Assembly (NCBI GenBank): GCA_914767885.1
Contig: CAJZBQ010000029.1
Span: forward strand, 124,001 to 188,000
Direction of reading: 5' to 3'
Source: Blepharisma stoltei
Lineage: Eukaryota > Ciliophora > Heterotrichea > Heterotrichida > Blepharismidae
Length of the DNA stretch: 64,000 nt
Below, piece after piece: positions 44,963 through 55,708 of this stretch (the stretch's first letter is position 1; every line of letters begins with the position of its first letter). The translations under genes and the position numbers were made by a program. Under the pieces are notes generated by a model. It was not told where the DNA came from and did not search any database. It saw only the letters and a program-made list of their open reading frames with translations.

Positions 44963-47812
44963 TTATTTTGGTATTTTCACTCTTCTTGATGACAGAGGTG
45001 TATATTCTCTCAAAGAAGTTTGGAGCTTAGGGACCTGGTTCAAAATTTTGGCTTTGCAGCCTAATGCCATTTGTTTTTTCAAGTCTTTGCATGAAGAATC
45101 AGACTTTAATGGAGTTTGAACAGGAGTCATGTTAATAATTTCATTCATTGACATGTTATTTTCACAATCGTCCTTATATAGAGGCTCAAGGGTTTTGCCT
45201 TTGCCGAGCTTTGGCTCAGAGCTTAATGATCGCTTTGGGTTTTCATCTTCTTCTGATTTTTTCTTGGTTTGAGTCAAATAGATTTTAAGGAATTCTTCAA
45301 TAAACATATATCCGCCTCCTACTCTTATCACTGGTGCTCCATTTCTTAAACTTATACTGAACTTTTTATTGCCCAAACTATAGAGTCCTTCTGATATTTT
45401 TACAAATGGATTTTTTATTCCAATTTTCAATAAATAGCCCTTCAGCTCAGTATCAACATCTGTTCTGCTGCTTCTCGAAGTTGATATATTTTCGATTGCC
45501 AATTTCAATTGTTCAGAAAGTTCTGAGTTTTCTTCTTCTTGCTTTATTATTGTTGATTTTAGTTTTTCTAAAGCATCTCTGAATTGGTTATTTTCATATA
45601 GCAATTCCTGAGATTGCTGCTGTAAGGACTCGTTTTCATTTTGCAAGTTCGAGATTTTGCTATTTAGTGAGTGAATTTGGTTTAAATAGTGCTGCTCACT
45701 CACTTTTGTTGCGTTTTCTTTTAGCTGAAACTCAGCATTTCGCAGCCTTTCTGATAGAATTTTATTTTTGTCTTCAAGTAACTGATTTTCTTTTTCAAGA
45801 TGACCATTTGAAGAAACTGTTTTTCCTTCCCATTGGGCGTGCGCAGAAATTAATGCTTCCTGCAACTTTTTCCTTTCATTTTCTGACTCAATCAGTTTAC
45901 CTTCCAAATCTTCTTGCTCAGATTTTTGATTAAATTCGAAGACCCTGTTATTATGTGAAATTTGGTGAGTTAATTTCAAATTTTCACTTTCAAGCTTAAT
46001 GATTCTCAATTCTAAAGCAGATATTTTTGCTTCAGCTTTGGATTTTTCCTCTCTAGCCTCCTCAATTTCTTTTATAAGCTCCGATTTTTTCTCTTGAAAA
46101 TCGTTTAGACACTCGTTCATTTGCTCCCTGATGTCCCCATAAGCATTGCATTAATTACTTATTCTCTCATAAATCAGCGAACAAAACCATTGGAAAGATT
46201 CCTATTTTTTGCCCAAAAACCTGTGAGCAAACCAAAATATTTGCTTAAAAAATAATTTTGATATATAATGATAATTATTGTAATGAAATCTTAGCTAATT
46301 CTGTTTAGTTAGCATTTTAAACATAAATCTTACAAATTAAATAAGTATTTGCATTCCAATTTATCCGAATTGGGATTTTTTTAAAAATTTTTTATATATA
46401 CACGTTTTTGTTCGCTCACGGAGGAGGAGGAGTTAGTGCTTAAAATGCCAGTCTCTTCAGCAGAATGATTTAGGCATTCATGGGCCCCATCCTATTAAGT
46501 TCAAGCAGAGAATTCCGGACAATTCCTGGCCAAAAAGGGTCGATGCCATAAGTACCGAAGTCATCAAAATAGGAGAACATTCCGAAACAGCAATTCGTTG
46601 AGTGGCCAAAACCCACACACAGGACACACTTCCTCGCCTTTAATTTGACTCTTGCGCGTATTCCACTTAAGGGTCACCCTCCCTTGGGTGTGCCAAGTGG
46701 TAAGCTCATATACGTATTAAATTCCTTGGCCAGTATGTCTTACCCTATGCGATTAGCCATATTGACATTACGGATAAAGTGCATCAAATAAATCGAACAC
46801 CATAATAATAAAACTCGCGAGAGGGAAACTTTCATGAGAAAACCATTTCCGAACGTAGCCATTTTATTATTATGATATCCCCATAAGCAGTTCTTAACTT
46901 TGTTGTTTCTTCTTTGGAAGCATAAAGTAAATCTTTGAGATGGACAGTAAACAGCTCTTTCTGCTCAAGCTCAAGCTTAATTGAGCTATTATACGCGAAT
47001 TTTGCTTCATTTTGAATGTCAGGCATTAATTCTGACACATAATTTTGAGGTGAGCACATAACCGGACTGGTATTTCTAGAGCATTCGCTTATTTCTCTTC
47101 TTTCTATTACAGGGGACAATACTGTTATTTCTGTGATAGATAGAAGAACACATGGAGTGCCGATATCACAATCTAACTTCCCCACCTCCGTGAGTGAACA
47201 AAACCATTAGAAAAATCCCTATTTTTTGCCCAAAAAACCACCCTCGTGAGTTAACAAAATTTTTTTTAATAGAAAAAATTTTTTATGGAAAAAAAAATTG
47301 ATATATAAGTGATAATTAGTATAATGAAATCTCGAGCTAATTCTGTTTAATTTTAAACAAATTGCGTTTTAAAACATAAATTAAATTAATATTTGCTTCC
47401 CAATTTTTGCAAATTAGGATTTTTTTTAAATTTCGAAAAAATTGTTTTTTCTATAAAATTTATATATATAAATTTTTTAAAAAAAAAAAATTAACCCTCC
47501 TCCGTGAGTGAACAAAATTTTTTGTTCACTTACGGAGGGAGGGGGGAGTAAGGTTGTTAGTTCAATATATGGGCAGCTGACTGGGAATCATTTCGTTTTA
47601 TAGCCATGCAATACATTCATAGGAATTTTAAATCCGCAGAGGCCTTCATCTGCTTTTTGAATTCCAAGAGAAAAGTTTCCTTCCCCATAGATCTCAAAGG
47701 TATCGGTGTCAAAAAGCTGCTGCTCGGTGGAATCAAGTGCTATTGTATAATCAAATGGACCGTCTCCAAGTCCTTGAACTTCGAGTATGCTTATTTCGAA
47801 TTTGTACTTCAT
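44963..47812 (-). CDS. C2-like - coiled coil - GAR (GAS2) domain protein
   Basis: Removing a 744-bp composite insert and a 375-bp MITE leaves 576 residues in one frame. The N-terminal ~130 residues resemble a C2 beta-sandwich (MKYKFEISILEVQGLGDGPF, ending CVLLSITEITVLSP). A long coiled coil follows (about 190-420). Then comes a GAS2-related domain of about 65 residues (GLYSLGNKKFSISLRNGAPV, VIRVGGGYMFIEEFL). GAR domains bind microtubules, so a cytoskeletal linker anchored through the C2-like part is a reasonable inference. Basic Ser/Lys tail. TGA Trp occurs in YKTKWFPVS. Confidence 0.75.
46146..46889 (-). mobile_element. Retroposon R8 (family 2) with nested MITE
   Basis: Flanked by TGAT(G/A)TCCCCATAAGCA (46129-46145, 46873-46889; 17 bp, one mismatch). 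Removing 744 bp restores RTAYGDIREQMNE in frame. On the minus strand it starts AATAAAATGGCTACGTTCGG; it shares TAAGGGTCACCCTCCCTTGGG with R3 and R9. A MITE is inserted close to its tail end. Confidence 0.8.
46156..46435. repeat. MITE copy nested in retroposon R8
   Basis: TA at 46156-46157 and 46434-46435. Right TIR TTCGCTCACGGAGGAGGAGG; left arm TCTCATAAATCAGCGAAC; core TAGCTAATTCTGTTTAG and TTTGCATTCCAATTT. It lies between the retroposon tail and the rest of R8. Confidence 0.75.
47174..47550. repeat. MITE-derived IES in the C2/GAR gene
   Basis: TTA at both junctions (TA 47174-47175 and 47549-47550). TIRs TTCCCCACCTCCGTGAGTGAAC and GTTCACTTACGGAGGGAGGG (inverted). Full core CTAATTCTGTTTAATTTTAA. 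Excision of 375 bp gives TTLDCDIGTP in frame. One of the best-preserved copies. Confidence 0.88.
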
Positions 47813-48298
47813 CGTTAGACAAATTTAATATTAAAGATTTAACGACATTTTAATAGAATTTGGAAAAGAAATGTTAAGATTCTGAAAATTTTGCAATTCA
47901 ATAGTGGCAGCAGCACTATTAAGTGGCTTATTTTTTAAATTAAAAATAATTCTTTTAATTAATTGATTTATTAACAACAGTTAATTTAGATTTCTATTTA
48001 AAAATCTATTCAAAAGACGCAGGTATGAAATCTTCATAACTAAAATAAGATTTAAGCTAGTGGTGAAGTACCAATTTGACCTTTTTTTGTGATTCATTTC
48101 AACAATATGCCTTTTGCAGTATTTCTTTCTAATTGTGATTTAGCGAAGTCTACATTTCTATTATTTGATAAATAATTAGCTAATAAAAAACTTAACTAAT
48201 AATTTTTTTGAAATATCTCTATTAAATTATTTTAAATCTTTTTCGGTTTTATCAAATTGAATCTTCATCAATATGACTATAACACAAATATCTAAACA
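47813..48298. other. Intergenic, AT-rich
   Basis: Divergent promoter interval between the C2/GAR gene and the next ORF. No ORF, RNA or repeat recognised. Confidence 0.55.
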
Positions 48299-48850
48299 AT
48301 GATCCAGACAAACAGCAAGGTTTTAATAAAGTCTTCGAGCTGTATCAATTTGATGCTTGATAATCTTCCGCTAGCAGCTTCAGTAAAATCTGAGATTTCA
48401 TCAAAGAATTTCATTGCTAGAAGAAAAGCTTCCCCTTACTGCAAGGCAAGCATCAAGACAAGTGAAAAGGAAAAACTTTTAACTAAAATAAGGACAGGCA
48501 AAGTCCATTCTAGGTTTTCAGCACCTCCTTCTCAGTCTTCGCCAGTAGCTAAAAAACCAAGCCAGAATAAAAAAACACACAAATATATTTCCACCAAATC
48601 TAGTAAAGGCGTTATAAGCAAAAAAAAGTCTGTTTCTGGTGTTCCAGAATCAGTGAAAATGCAAGAAACTGCAAGATATTATGGAAGAAGAGAGAGTGCT
48701 TTAACACTGCCTGAATCTTTGAAATTAGTGGAAATTGAGAGCTTCTTGATGACACCTATAGAGAATAAATCCATAAGGAGACAGATTGTTGAAGAAAATG
48801 ATAAAAGCTTATTAGATATCATTGAAGATATTGAAAATTTTGTAAGTTAA
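48299..48850 (+). CDS. Hypothetical basic, disordered protein
   Basis: 183 residues. Lys/Ser-rich and disordered up to about residue 110 (RKASPYCKASIKTSEKEKLL, KKPSQNKKTHKY), then a more ordered acidic C-terminus (ENDKSLLDIIEDIENF). No domain recognised. An upstream TATA-like AT run is unremarkable for this genome. Coding status rests on ORF length and composition only. Confidence 0.55.
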   Translation: MIQTNSKVLIKSSSCINLMLDNLPLAASVKSEISSKNFIARRKASPYCKASIKTSEKEKLLTKIRTGKVHSRFSAPPSQSSPVAKKPSQNKKTHKYISTKSSKGVISKKKSVSGVPESVKMQETARYYGRRESALTLPESLKLVEIESFLMTPIENKSIRRQIVEENDKSLLDIIEDIENFVS

Positions 48851-48974
48851 ACGTCTAATTTATTAGTTAATTTAAGTATATTTGGTAAAGTTGTTTATTT
48901 TTTATACTTGAGTAGGGGAAAAAGTTTTGGTTTTAATTAAAGCAAATAGAAATGTCTTGTTACAATAATATCTC

Positions 48975-51518
48975 TTAAAAATATGCATCTCTATAATCGG
49001 GTGTTAATAATCTCATATGATTCAGCACTCCTCCAATAGACTTATTTTCTGAAATTACTTCAATAACATCTCCAATCCTCTCACCTAGGAGCCTTTTATA
49101 ATCATAAATATGAATATCTGGAAGAGAGTCCACTCTTTCACATAAAATATAAAGCACATTTCTTCCATACCTATAAGTAACCGGATAAAGGCATTTAACT
49201 TTTCTCGGAAGTAAATCCACTTGATAAAGCCTCAATAATTCTTCAGTCTCATTTCCTGAGTATCCTTCAGTTTCAAAAATAAACACATTATCGCTTATTC
49301 TCCCTCCAAAAATGGCAAGTTTAGTTGGGGAAACTTGATATAAAGCTGGATTAATAACAACATTTGGAAGCCTCAATTCCAGCAGTTGCCATCTATTGAA
49401 TTCAAAGCTGTACCTTTCTATAGAATTCCCAGCTGCATTTTCAGGCAATCCTCCAATGATCAGCATGAATTTTTCATTGTTAAATGTACAAGCAGAAGCT
49501 TCACATCTTGCAATGTTTAAACTTGTAATGGGTACTCATGAGTCTTGCTGTATTGAATATCTCTCACATGTGTTTCCTGAAGGAATTCCACCCATTGCGT
49601 ATACATATCCATACCTATATATTAAACAATGTGCAGCTCTTCCTTCTAGCATGCTCCCTTTTCTTAAAATCACTCCTGAATTTGGGAAAACTTGAAAAGT
49701 GTCTCTTCTTGACTTCCCATTATTTGGATCTTTTCCTCCTACAATCATAATACTCCCGTCTTGCAAGTTTACTAGGCGAGAATTTGTAGGAAACCCTCAA
49801 TGTTGTCGTTCATAGCCTTTAAATTCATTGATATTATTTAATGTAACAATTTTTCAGTCTTTTACAATCTCATCGAATTGGTACACGTTTGGGCTGTTTC
49901 ATTGAACCCAAAAGAGTGTATTTGAGTCTGCGATAATAAAATGGTTATGTGCGGAAGCAGTTGTCTCCGAAAACCATTCCTTCTCCACTGCGGTGTCCAT
50001 TATTATGGGGTTTAGTTTTCCACATTGACCTTTACCCTCAATGCTAATATGGAATTACCGCATAGGGTAATTTAATTTTCACTGCCTAACACACCCGAGA
50101 AGGGTAACCCTTAAGCGGGGCACGTGCTGGAGTCAGGTTTAGGCAAGGCAAACGCAGCCATGAAGAATTCTTGGCCCTTTATTGCGCATTCTAGAATACT
50201 TGCTTGACAAGATGGCTCCTGTGTCACTATCAAGGGATTTAAAAGGGTGATACTATACATATCAAAGTAATCCTGCTAAAGGAATAACACATGTTGAAAT
50301 CTAAATAAATTATAGTAGTATTTGAGTCTGCGAGACGATTGCCTAAATTTGTGGGAAGTTGATAAAATTTTGCATATTCTAATAGGAAATTTTCAAGTTC
50401 TTGTGCCAAAATTGTATTTTTTAGCATGAGGAGAGAGGTCAAGATGGAGTCAAGTCTTCTGGCTTGCTTTGAATTATATGAATTTGAGCCTGAGACAAAT
50501 ATACCTTGAAGCTTCCATTTCTTAGAAAACAAAGGAGTCCCTGGCAGTATTAATTCTTTGGATTTAAAAGTGAAGCTATGATCCGTGATTTCACTCACCA
50601 AGCTAGGGACGAGCCGGCCATTTAAGATATTTAAAGTTTCTCCAGGCAGTAATTTAAATCTATGCCTTGCTTCTAATGGATACCTAATTCTTTCGTCTCC
50701 TTCTTGCAGCACTAAGCTAGTGATTGTAATATCTCTTGCCCCATCAGTATAAAAAAACTGATTCGGGTCAAGCCTATGAATTTCATTATAAATCCCCATG
50801 AATTTGATTTGGCTCATCAGCGCACTTTCTTCGGTTGGAATCACAGAGTGAGTCGTCAATATCAAATTTTTTGTAATTAAAAACCCTATTCCTCTTGGAG
50901 CACCATACCCATTAGATGAGCTATAATTAATCCCAATCCCATGAATTTCAAATATCCCAGTCATTAATTCGTTTTTTCCCACCTTAGGAAGCCTTTTTTG
51001 TTTATTCACCCCTCCTTGAGCGAGCAAAAACCATGCAAAAATCACTATTTTTGCCCAAAAACCCGCCTTCGTGAGCGAACAAAAAATTTTGATATATAAA
51101 TAATAATTAGCATAATGAAATCGCTAGCTAATTCTGTTTTAATTTAAACAGCTTGCATTTTAAAGCATAAATTTAGAAATTAAATAAATATTTGTATTCC
51201 AATATTTACTAATTGGGATTTTTTAAATTTCAAAAAAAAATTTTACTATAAAACTATATACAAATTTTTTAAAAAATAATTAACCGAACTCTGTGACAAA
51301 TTTTTTTGTTCGCAAACGGAGGGGGAGTTAGGAGTTTCAGGTTTCAGATAACTCATGATTTCAGGAAATGTAAGCTTTGATCTGCTTTGGTGGCCGTCTC
51401 AAGATTGGCGTAAACTTGCAGCTGGCTGAAATGTGTAACGAGAGCTGTTAAGCAGCCCTGAAGTATTGCTCATCTGCAAAGCTTGGGGTGGCGATCGTCT
51501 TGACATGTTATTTTGCAT
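48975..51518 (-). CDS. Trypsin-like (S1/HtrA fold) - kelch fusion protein
   Basis: Removing a MITE (326 bp) and R9 (400 bp) leaves 605 residues in one frame. N-terminal ~70 residues disordered. Residues ~75-270 resemble a chymotrypsin-fold protease (GAPRGIGFLITKNLILTTHSVIP with the His position; ARDITITSLVL at the Asp position; LPGTPLFSKKWKLQGIF where GDSGGP is expected). The nucleophile Ser motif is not visible, so it may be inactive. A helical linker leads to kelch repeats from about residue 310 (DGSIMIVGGKDPN, YVYAMGGIPSGN, KFMLIIGGLPEN, LAIFGGR), a beta-propeller for protein binding. TGA Trp recurs in the kelch part. Confidence 0.75.
49934..50317 (+). mobile_element. Retroposon R9 (family 2) in the trypsin-kelch gene
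   Basis: Flanked by GTATTTGAGTCTGCGA (49918-49933, 50318-50333; 16 bp exact). Removing 400 bp restores NRLADSNTLFWVQWN in frame. Starts AATAAAATGGTTATGTGCGG and ends in an AT-rich AAATAAATTATAGTA tail. The block GGGTAACCCTTAAGCGGGG is the reverse of that in R3 and R8. Confidence 0.85.
51003..51330. repeat. MITE-derived IES in the trypsin-kelch gene
   Basis: TA 51003-51004 and 51329-51330. TIRs CACCCCTCCTTGAGCGAGC and TGTTCGCAAACGGAGGGGGAG, family core CTAATTCTGTTTTAATTTAA. Excising 326 bp gives KPETPKQKRLPKVG in frame. Confidence 0.88.
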
Positions 51519-51590
51519 ATAATAATCTCAAAATGTATAAAAATTTCTTTTTACAAATTAGTCTATTAAAGTGGATATAAACGTTAAAAA

Positions 51591-52349
51591 ATGGAAGAAA
51601 ACTTGTCTGACTACGCAGCCTCATCAGAACTTAAACGGTCAATTTTTAGTCAAAATTTGAGTCCAACCCCTCTTAAAGGCTCCTTGGTAGAATTTCAAGA
51701 TATGACTTCTATATCAAGCATGATGAGCTCTCCATTTAGAAAAGCTGACCCAAATAATCAAACGCCGTTTGGCAGGTCTATCCTAAGAGAAAGCGCAGAC
51801 ACCAATACAAGCACAATGCGTTCATTCGGTCGCAGACGTAGCTCTCCAAGAAAATCTCAAACTTCTTTATTTTTAGCTGCAAAAGCTCGAGATCTTGAGA
51901 ACGCACGACTGCAAAATCGTTTGCAAGAAAAGCTGAAATCTATTGAAAATGAGTTTAAATCAAGAAAATCCGACACAAATGTTATTACAAGTAATGATGA
52001 TCCACTCCCATCACGGCATACACACTCGGTCTCATTATCACAGTTGCCATTCAGTGCAAGTCTTGGAGAATCAAAAGAGGCAATATTTATTGATGATGCT
52101 GAGGAGGAGTTTGAATTGAAAAATGATGTCCCTAAGCTTGTTTGGTGTGCTTATTGCAAATCAGAGGTTACGACTGAATTAATTTATATCAATTCTTCAA
52201 AGACCTTTTGGTCAGCAGTTGGAATTTTCTTTATGGGAGGAGTGTTTGGGTGCTTTCTGCTGCCTTATATGACAAATGAGTGTAAAGCTCCTAGGATTAG
52301 ATGCCATAAATGTTCTAGACCACTAAATTGTACGAACAGAACTAATTAA
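51591..52349 (+). CDS. LITAF-like domain protein
   Basis: 252 residues. The first ~180 are disordered (Ser/Arg-rich, then acidic FIDDAEEEFEL). A C-terminal LITAF-type module follows: WCAYCKSEVTTEL (first Cys pair), a hydrophobic membrane-inserting stretch FWSAVGIFFMGGVFGCFLLP, and RCHKCSRPL (second Cys pair). LITAF domains bind zinc and insert monotopically into endosomal or lysosomal membranes. Divergent from the trypsin-kelch gene with a ~70-bp gap. No inserts. Confidence 0.82.
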   Translation: MEENLSDYAASSELKRSIFSQNLSPTPLKGSLVEFQDMTSISSMMSSPFRKADPNNQTPFGRSILRESADTNTSTMRSFGRRRSSPRKSQTSLFLAAKARDLENARLQNRLQEKLKSIENEFKSRKSDTNVITSNDDPLPSRHTHSVSLSQLPFSASLGESKEAIFIDDAEEEFELKNDVPKLVWCAYCKSEVTTELIYINSSKTFWSAVGIFFMGGVFGCFLLPYMTNECKAPRIRCHKCSRPLNCTNRTN

Positions 52350-52767
52350 ATATTAAGCATCAGTTGAATGGGCATTCAAGAGCTAGTGCTTTAAAGCAAT
52401 TAAAAAGGAAAACTATTTACTGTAAATAGTATATTAATTTTTGTCATTAAATATCAGTCATAGCCATTTATTTAGCATCTCTTGGCAGATTTCTGATACT
52501 AATCTAGCTAAGGCTTCTTTTATTTACTAACACAAGAGTATGGACTCAGAATTAATATTTCAATATCCATATAAATTAAATTCAAATTTATACACTATGA
52601 GTATATATTACATTCTAAACAGGATGAATGGCTACAAATAACACAAAAATAAATCAAAATGCTTCTTATTTGGCTTCCTATTTCTTAGTGGAATAAGATC
52701 ATAAATTAATATAGCAAAGCATTTATAACTGTTAATCAAATATTTTCTTTATAATTTTATTTAATAA
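52350..52767 (+). other. Intergenic, AT-rich
   Basis: No ORF or repeat recognised between two same-strand genes. Confidence 0.5.
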
Positions 52768-53203
52768 ATGAAAACAAGAGGTGCTCTGCTGACTAAAAAA
52801 TATTCTGATTCTGATTTTGACGAAAGTGACCTTGAATACTCTTCACCCAAAGAGAAAAAATTTTTTTGTGCAATATGTGGATTGTCATACAAATCTAGCT
52901 CAACCCTTGCAATGCATATGAGTTGTCACAAGGGTGAGGAAACATATAAATGTCAAAAATCTGGATGCAATGCAAAATTTAAATCAAAAGCCCAGCTTGC
53001 AGCACACCAGCGAAACCATTTAGCACTAGCAAGTTTATTTTCTCCCAATCATATAGAAATTTTCAAGGTAATTAATAAATCAGCTTACCGATATGATAAA
53101 TATGCATCAATCTTTTTTCGAAAGCAAAGTAGATGTAATTATTCCAGCTCCCTCAAACCATCCCCAAATTTCCTTGCCTCCTCTTATTAAACCTGAAAAA
53201 TAA
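52768..53203 (+). CDS. C2H2 zinc-finger protein
   Basis: A 16-nt intron at 53068-53083 (GTAATTAATAAATCAG) is needed for the better C-terminus (KLTDMINMHQSFFESK...LIKPEK); unspliced reading gives a less plausible tail. About 139 residues. Two C2H2 fingers at about 30-85: FFCAICGLSYKSSSTLAMHM and YKCQKSGCNAKFKSKAQLAAHQRNH. Two classical fingers suggest DNA or RNA binding. The N-terminus is acidic. Confidence 0.82.
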
Positions 53204-53260
53204 ATAGAAAAATTGAAGATAGAACAGTTTTATCCAATACTATTAAATAATTTAAAACTT

Positions 53261-54331
53261 TTACTCGTTTGAAATCACGAATGTTGATAATTCAGGATAG
53301 GCTGTTTTGAAATAATACAACAATTCCTCAATAGCTTCTTTTTGGTGAATTCTTAATCTTTCATCAAAACTGGAAAAATCACTTTTAGTTCTGCAGTAGG
53401 CTTCTTCAGCCTCTCTTGCTTTTTTGAGATTATTCATTGCTTTTTGGTTAAGGTCTGAAAGCTGTGCATTAGATTCCATGTCTCTTTTAACCTTTGCAAT
53501 GTGAAGCTGCTTTCTTTCAATTTCGTCAAGAAATTGAGCAGCTTGCTTTTGCAGATCCATTTCTATGAGAACGAAATCGTTTGCGGTTTGTATTTCTCTT
53601 CTTTCAACATCTTGAAATGCCTGCTCGATATCTTTTTCAATCTTATTTAGCAATATTTCTAAATCTTCTTCTAGTTTTTGACCCTTTTTGCCTGAAATTT
53701 TCATTGCTTCTTCTAGAGTCATTTTTTTATCATCAGCATATCTTTGGGCTGTGTTGAATTCATAAGGGTGTGAATGCAAATCATAGTTTGCTTCAATTTC
53801 TAATAGGGAGTCTGTGTTTCCAGTATTTTTAGAAACCTCTTTAATTGTTTCTAAGAATTCTACCCCTTTGGACTTGAAGAATTCTTTCAAATTTGCTTTA
53901 AGAAAATCTACTTTTTCCAAAGATTCTTTCAAATCGATTAAGTCATTGACAAATCTCTCATTTTCAAAGCAGCGCTTTGATTGAAGGTCGACAATCTGTT
54001 CGGAGTCATGCATTAGTTGACGATTGTTGTTTGATATGTATTCTTTTGATTGCTCTAAATCAATTTCCAATTTTTTTTGCTGCTGTTTAGCTTGGTTCAT
54101 GCTATTAAATGATTCAGTTTCAGATGCTGAAATTGCCCCTATGAGCTTTCCGCATCTTTGCTCGATGTCTTGGCTAATGATATCAGAGTCATTATTCTCT
54201 CGTTGATTGATATCTTTAAGCTCGAAAGCTAATTCAGCTACTGATTTTAAAGTTCCTATGGGCTCACTTTGAGCGTTTATTGTTGCGAGAATAGCTGAAA
54301 GTAATAGGATGGTATGATGGATTTTGACCAT
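53261..54331 (-). CDS. Secreted coiled-coil protein, possible extrusome matrix protein (1)
   Basis: 356 residues with a clear signal peptide (MVKIHHTILLLSAILATINA). The rest is acidic and almost entirely helical/coiled coil (AKQQQKKLEIDLEQSKEYIS, KVKRDMESNAQLSDLNQKAM) with three isolated Cys. Ciliate trichocyst/granule lattice matrix proteins (TMP/Grl) have this plan: signal peptide, acidic coiled coil, few Cys. A related gene lies at 58083-59000. The assignment to extrusomes is inference from layout, not motif identity. Confidence 0.72.
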   Translation of the reverse strand: MVKIHHTILLLSAILATINAQSEPIGTLKSVAELAFELKDINQRENNDSDIISQDIEQRCGKLIGAISASETESFNSMNQAKQQQKKLEIDLEQSKEYISNNNRQLMHDSEQIVDLQSKRCFENERFVNDLIDLKESLEKVDFLKANLKEFFKSKGVEFLETIKEVSKNTGNTDSLLEIEANYDLHSHPYEFNTAQRYADDKKMTLEEAMKISGKKGQKLEEDLEILLNKIEKDIEQAFQDVERREIQTANDFVLIEMDLQKQAAQFLDEIERKQLHIAKVKRDMESNAQLSDLNQKAMNNLKKAREAEEAYCRTKSDFSSFDERLRIHQKEAIEELLYYFKTAYPELSTFVISNE

Positions 54332-54717
54332 TTTAAATTATAACGTAATTGGTATCTTTAACCGTTAATCTTATATATATCTCAGACTGTTAATTTTTAA
54401 TTATTATTTTAAAAGGAGAGCTGATAATATTTGCTAGTTGCATGAGAGAAGATTAATTATAAGAAAATTTTAATCTCTCGGGAAAGAGCAAGCAAAACAT
54501 ACTAAAACTCTTAGTAATCAATCTAAAGATTTATAATTTCTTAGAGAGGAACTAATATAAAGAAAAATATCAGTACATAATGGCATAATCTTTAGAATTT
54601 ATTGCATTATATAAAGGAAAGCTAAAAAATTTATTATGAAATCTTGAATATATATAAATTTAATCTTATCTATAAATTTCTATGTGACTAAAAATAATGA
54701 AGAATTAAGTTAATTTA
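54332..54717. other. Intergenic, AT-rich
   Basis: Divergent promoter interval. Nothing specific recognised. Confidence 0.5.
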
Positions 54718-55668
54718 ATGTATAATTACAATTCGGCATCTAAAAACAAGTTGTCTCCAAGAAATTGCAGATTAAACTCGCCCGCTAGTCCCCGTTATAC
54801 ATCACCTATTAAAAGTTCTTCAAAATCATTGCTAAGACCTCAAAAGTTCGTTAAATTTCAAGAATTTTCTCCTGGACTGCGTAAAGCTGACGACTTAAAG
54901 CTATGCTTAAAGAGCTTATACCAAGAAATAAAGTATAATTGTTCTCAAAGCACCTCCAAAGCCTCATCAAATATTCTTCGGCCAAATAAGCTGCAAACTG
55001 GGTCATCAAGTGAAAGCCCTTTTAAATCAGAAATACTGCCAAAAATTTCTCAAAAACGGACTCATAAAAGGACTAATTGAAGTCTTGAATATGATAAAAA
55101 AGTTATAGAGCCAAGCAATCACTTAAGAATTAAAGGAAAGATCACTATTGATAGCCTGCTTGCTTCAATGAAAAAACGGCATCAAGCAGCTCTTGAATTA
55201 AGGTCCAAACCATCGATCAAGCACATAAGAAGCGGGACTAATATAACTCCTCATGAAATATCAAATACATATGGGTTTAATGCGATGATAAATCCAAATC
55301 TTAATAATTCGCATAACAGCCATACAAATTTGCAATGAAATGAAGGCAAGTATGGAGTCTCGTCAAATCCTCCATCGAGAGATCAAACCCCTACAAAGGA
55401 AGCTTCTGAAACATTTATAAAACCAATAAAGAATGAATATATAAGTAAACTGAACCTCTCTATGGACTCTCAAGCATCATTAGTGAATTTTTCCAATGCA
55501 AATGATGTGGCAAATCAAAAATCTAATATTTTTATAAAAGTAAACGCTCACTCAGTAAGTCCAAGGTCAAGATATAACAACTCGCCAGTTCTTTCAGGAA
55601 TTTTAAAAACAATAAAAGAGCGCCAGCAATCATCCAACGGCTCAATAAGGCTCGATCACTATAACTAA
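54718..55668 (+). CDS. Hypothetical Ser/Asn-rich disordered protein
   Basis: 316 residues once TGA codons at about 55078 and 55336 are read as Trp (HKRTNWSLEYD, NLQWNEGKYG). Low-complexity Ser/Asn/Lys composition with many SP and TP sites (SPRNCRLNSPASPRYTSP). A short helical piece DDLKLCLKSLYQEIKYN is the only ordered-looking part. No family recognised; the phospho-site-rich style fits a cytoskeletal or regulatory scaffold. Confidence 0.6.
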
Positions 55669-55708
55669 ATCTAAAATTTATCTAAAATACAGAAAATTTA
55701 ATGTTTAT

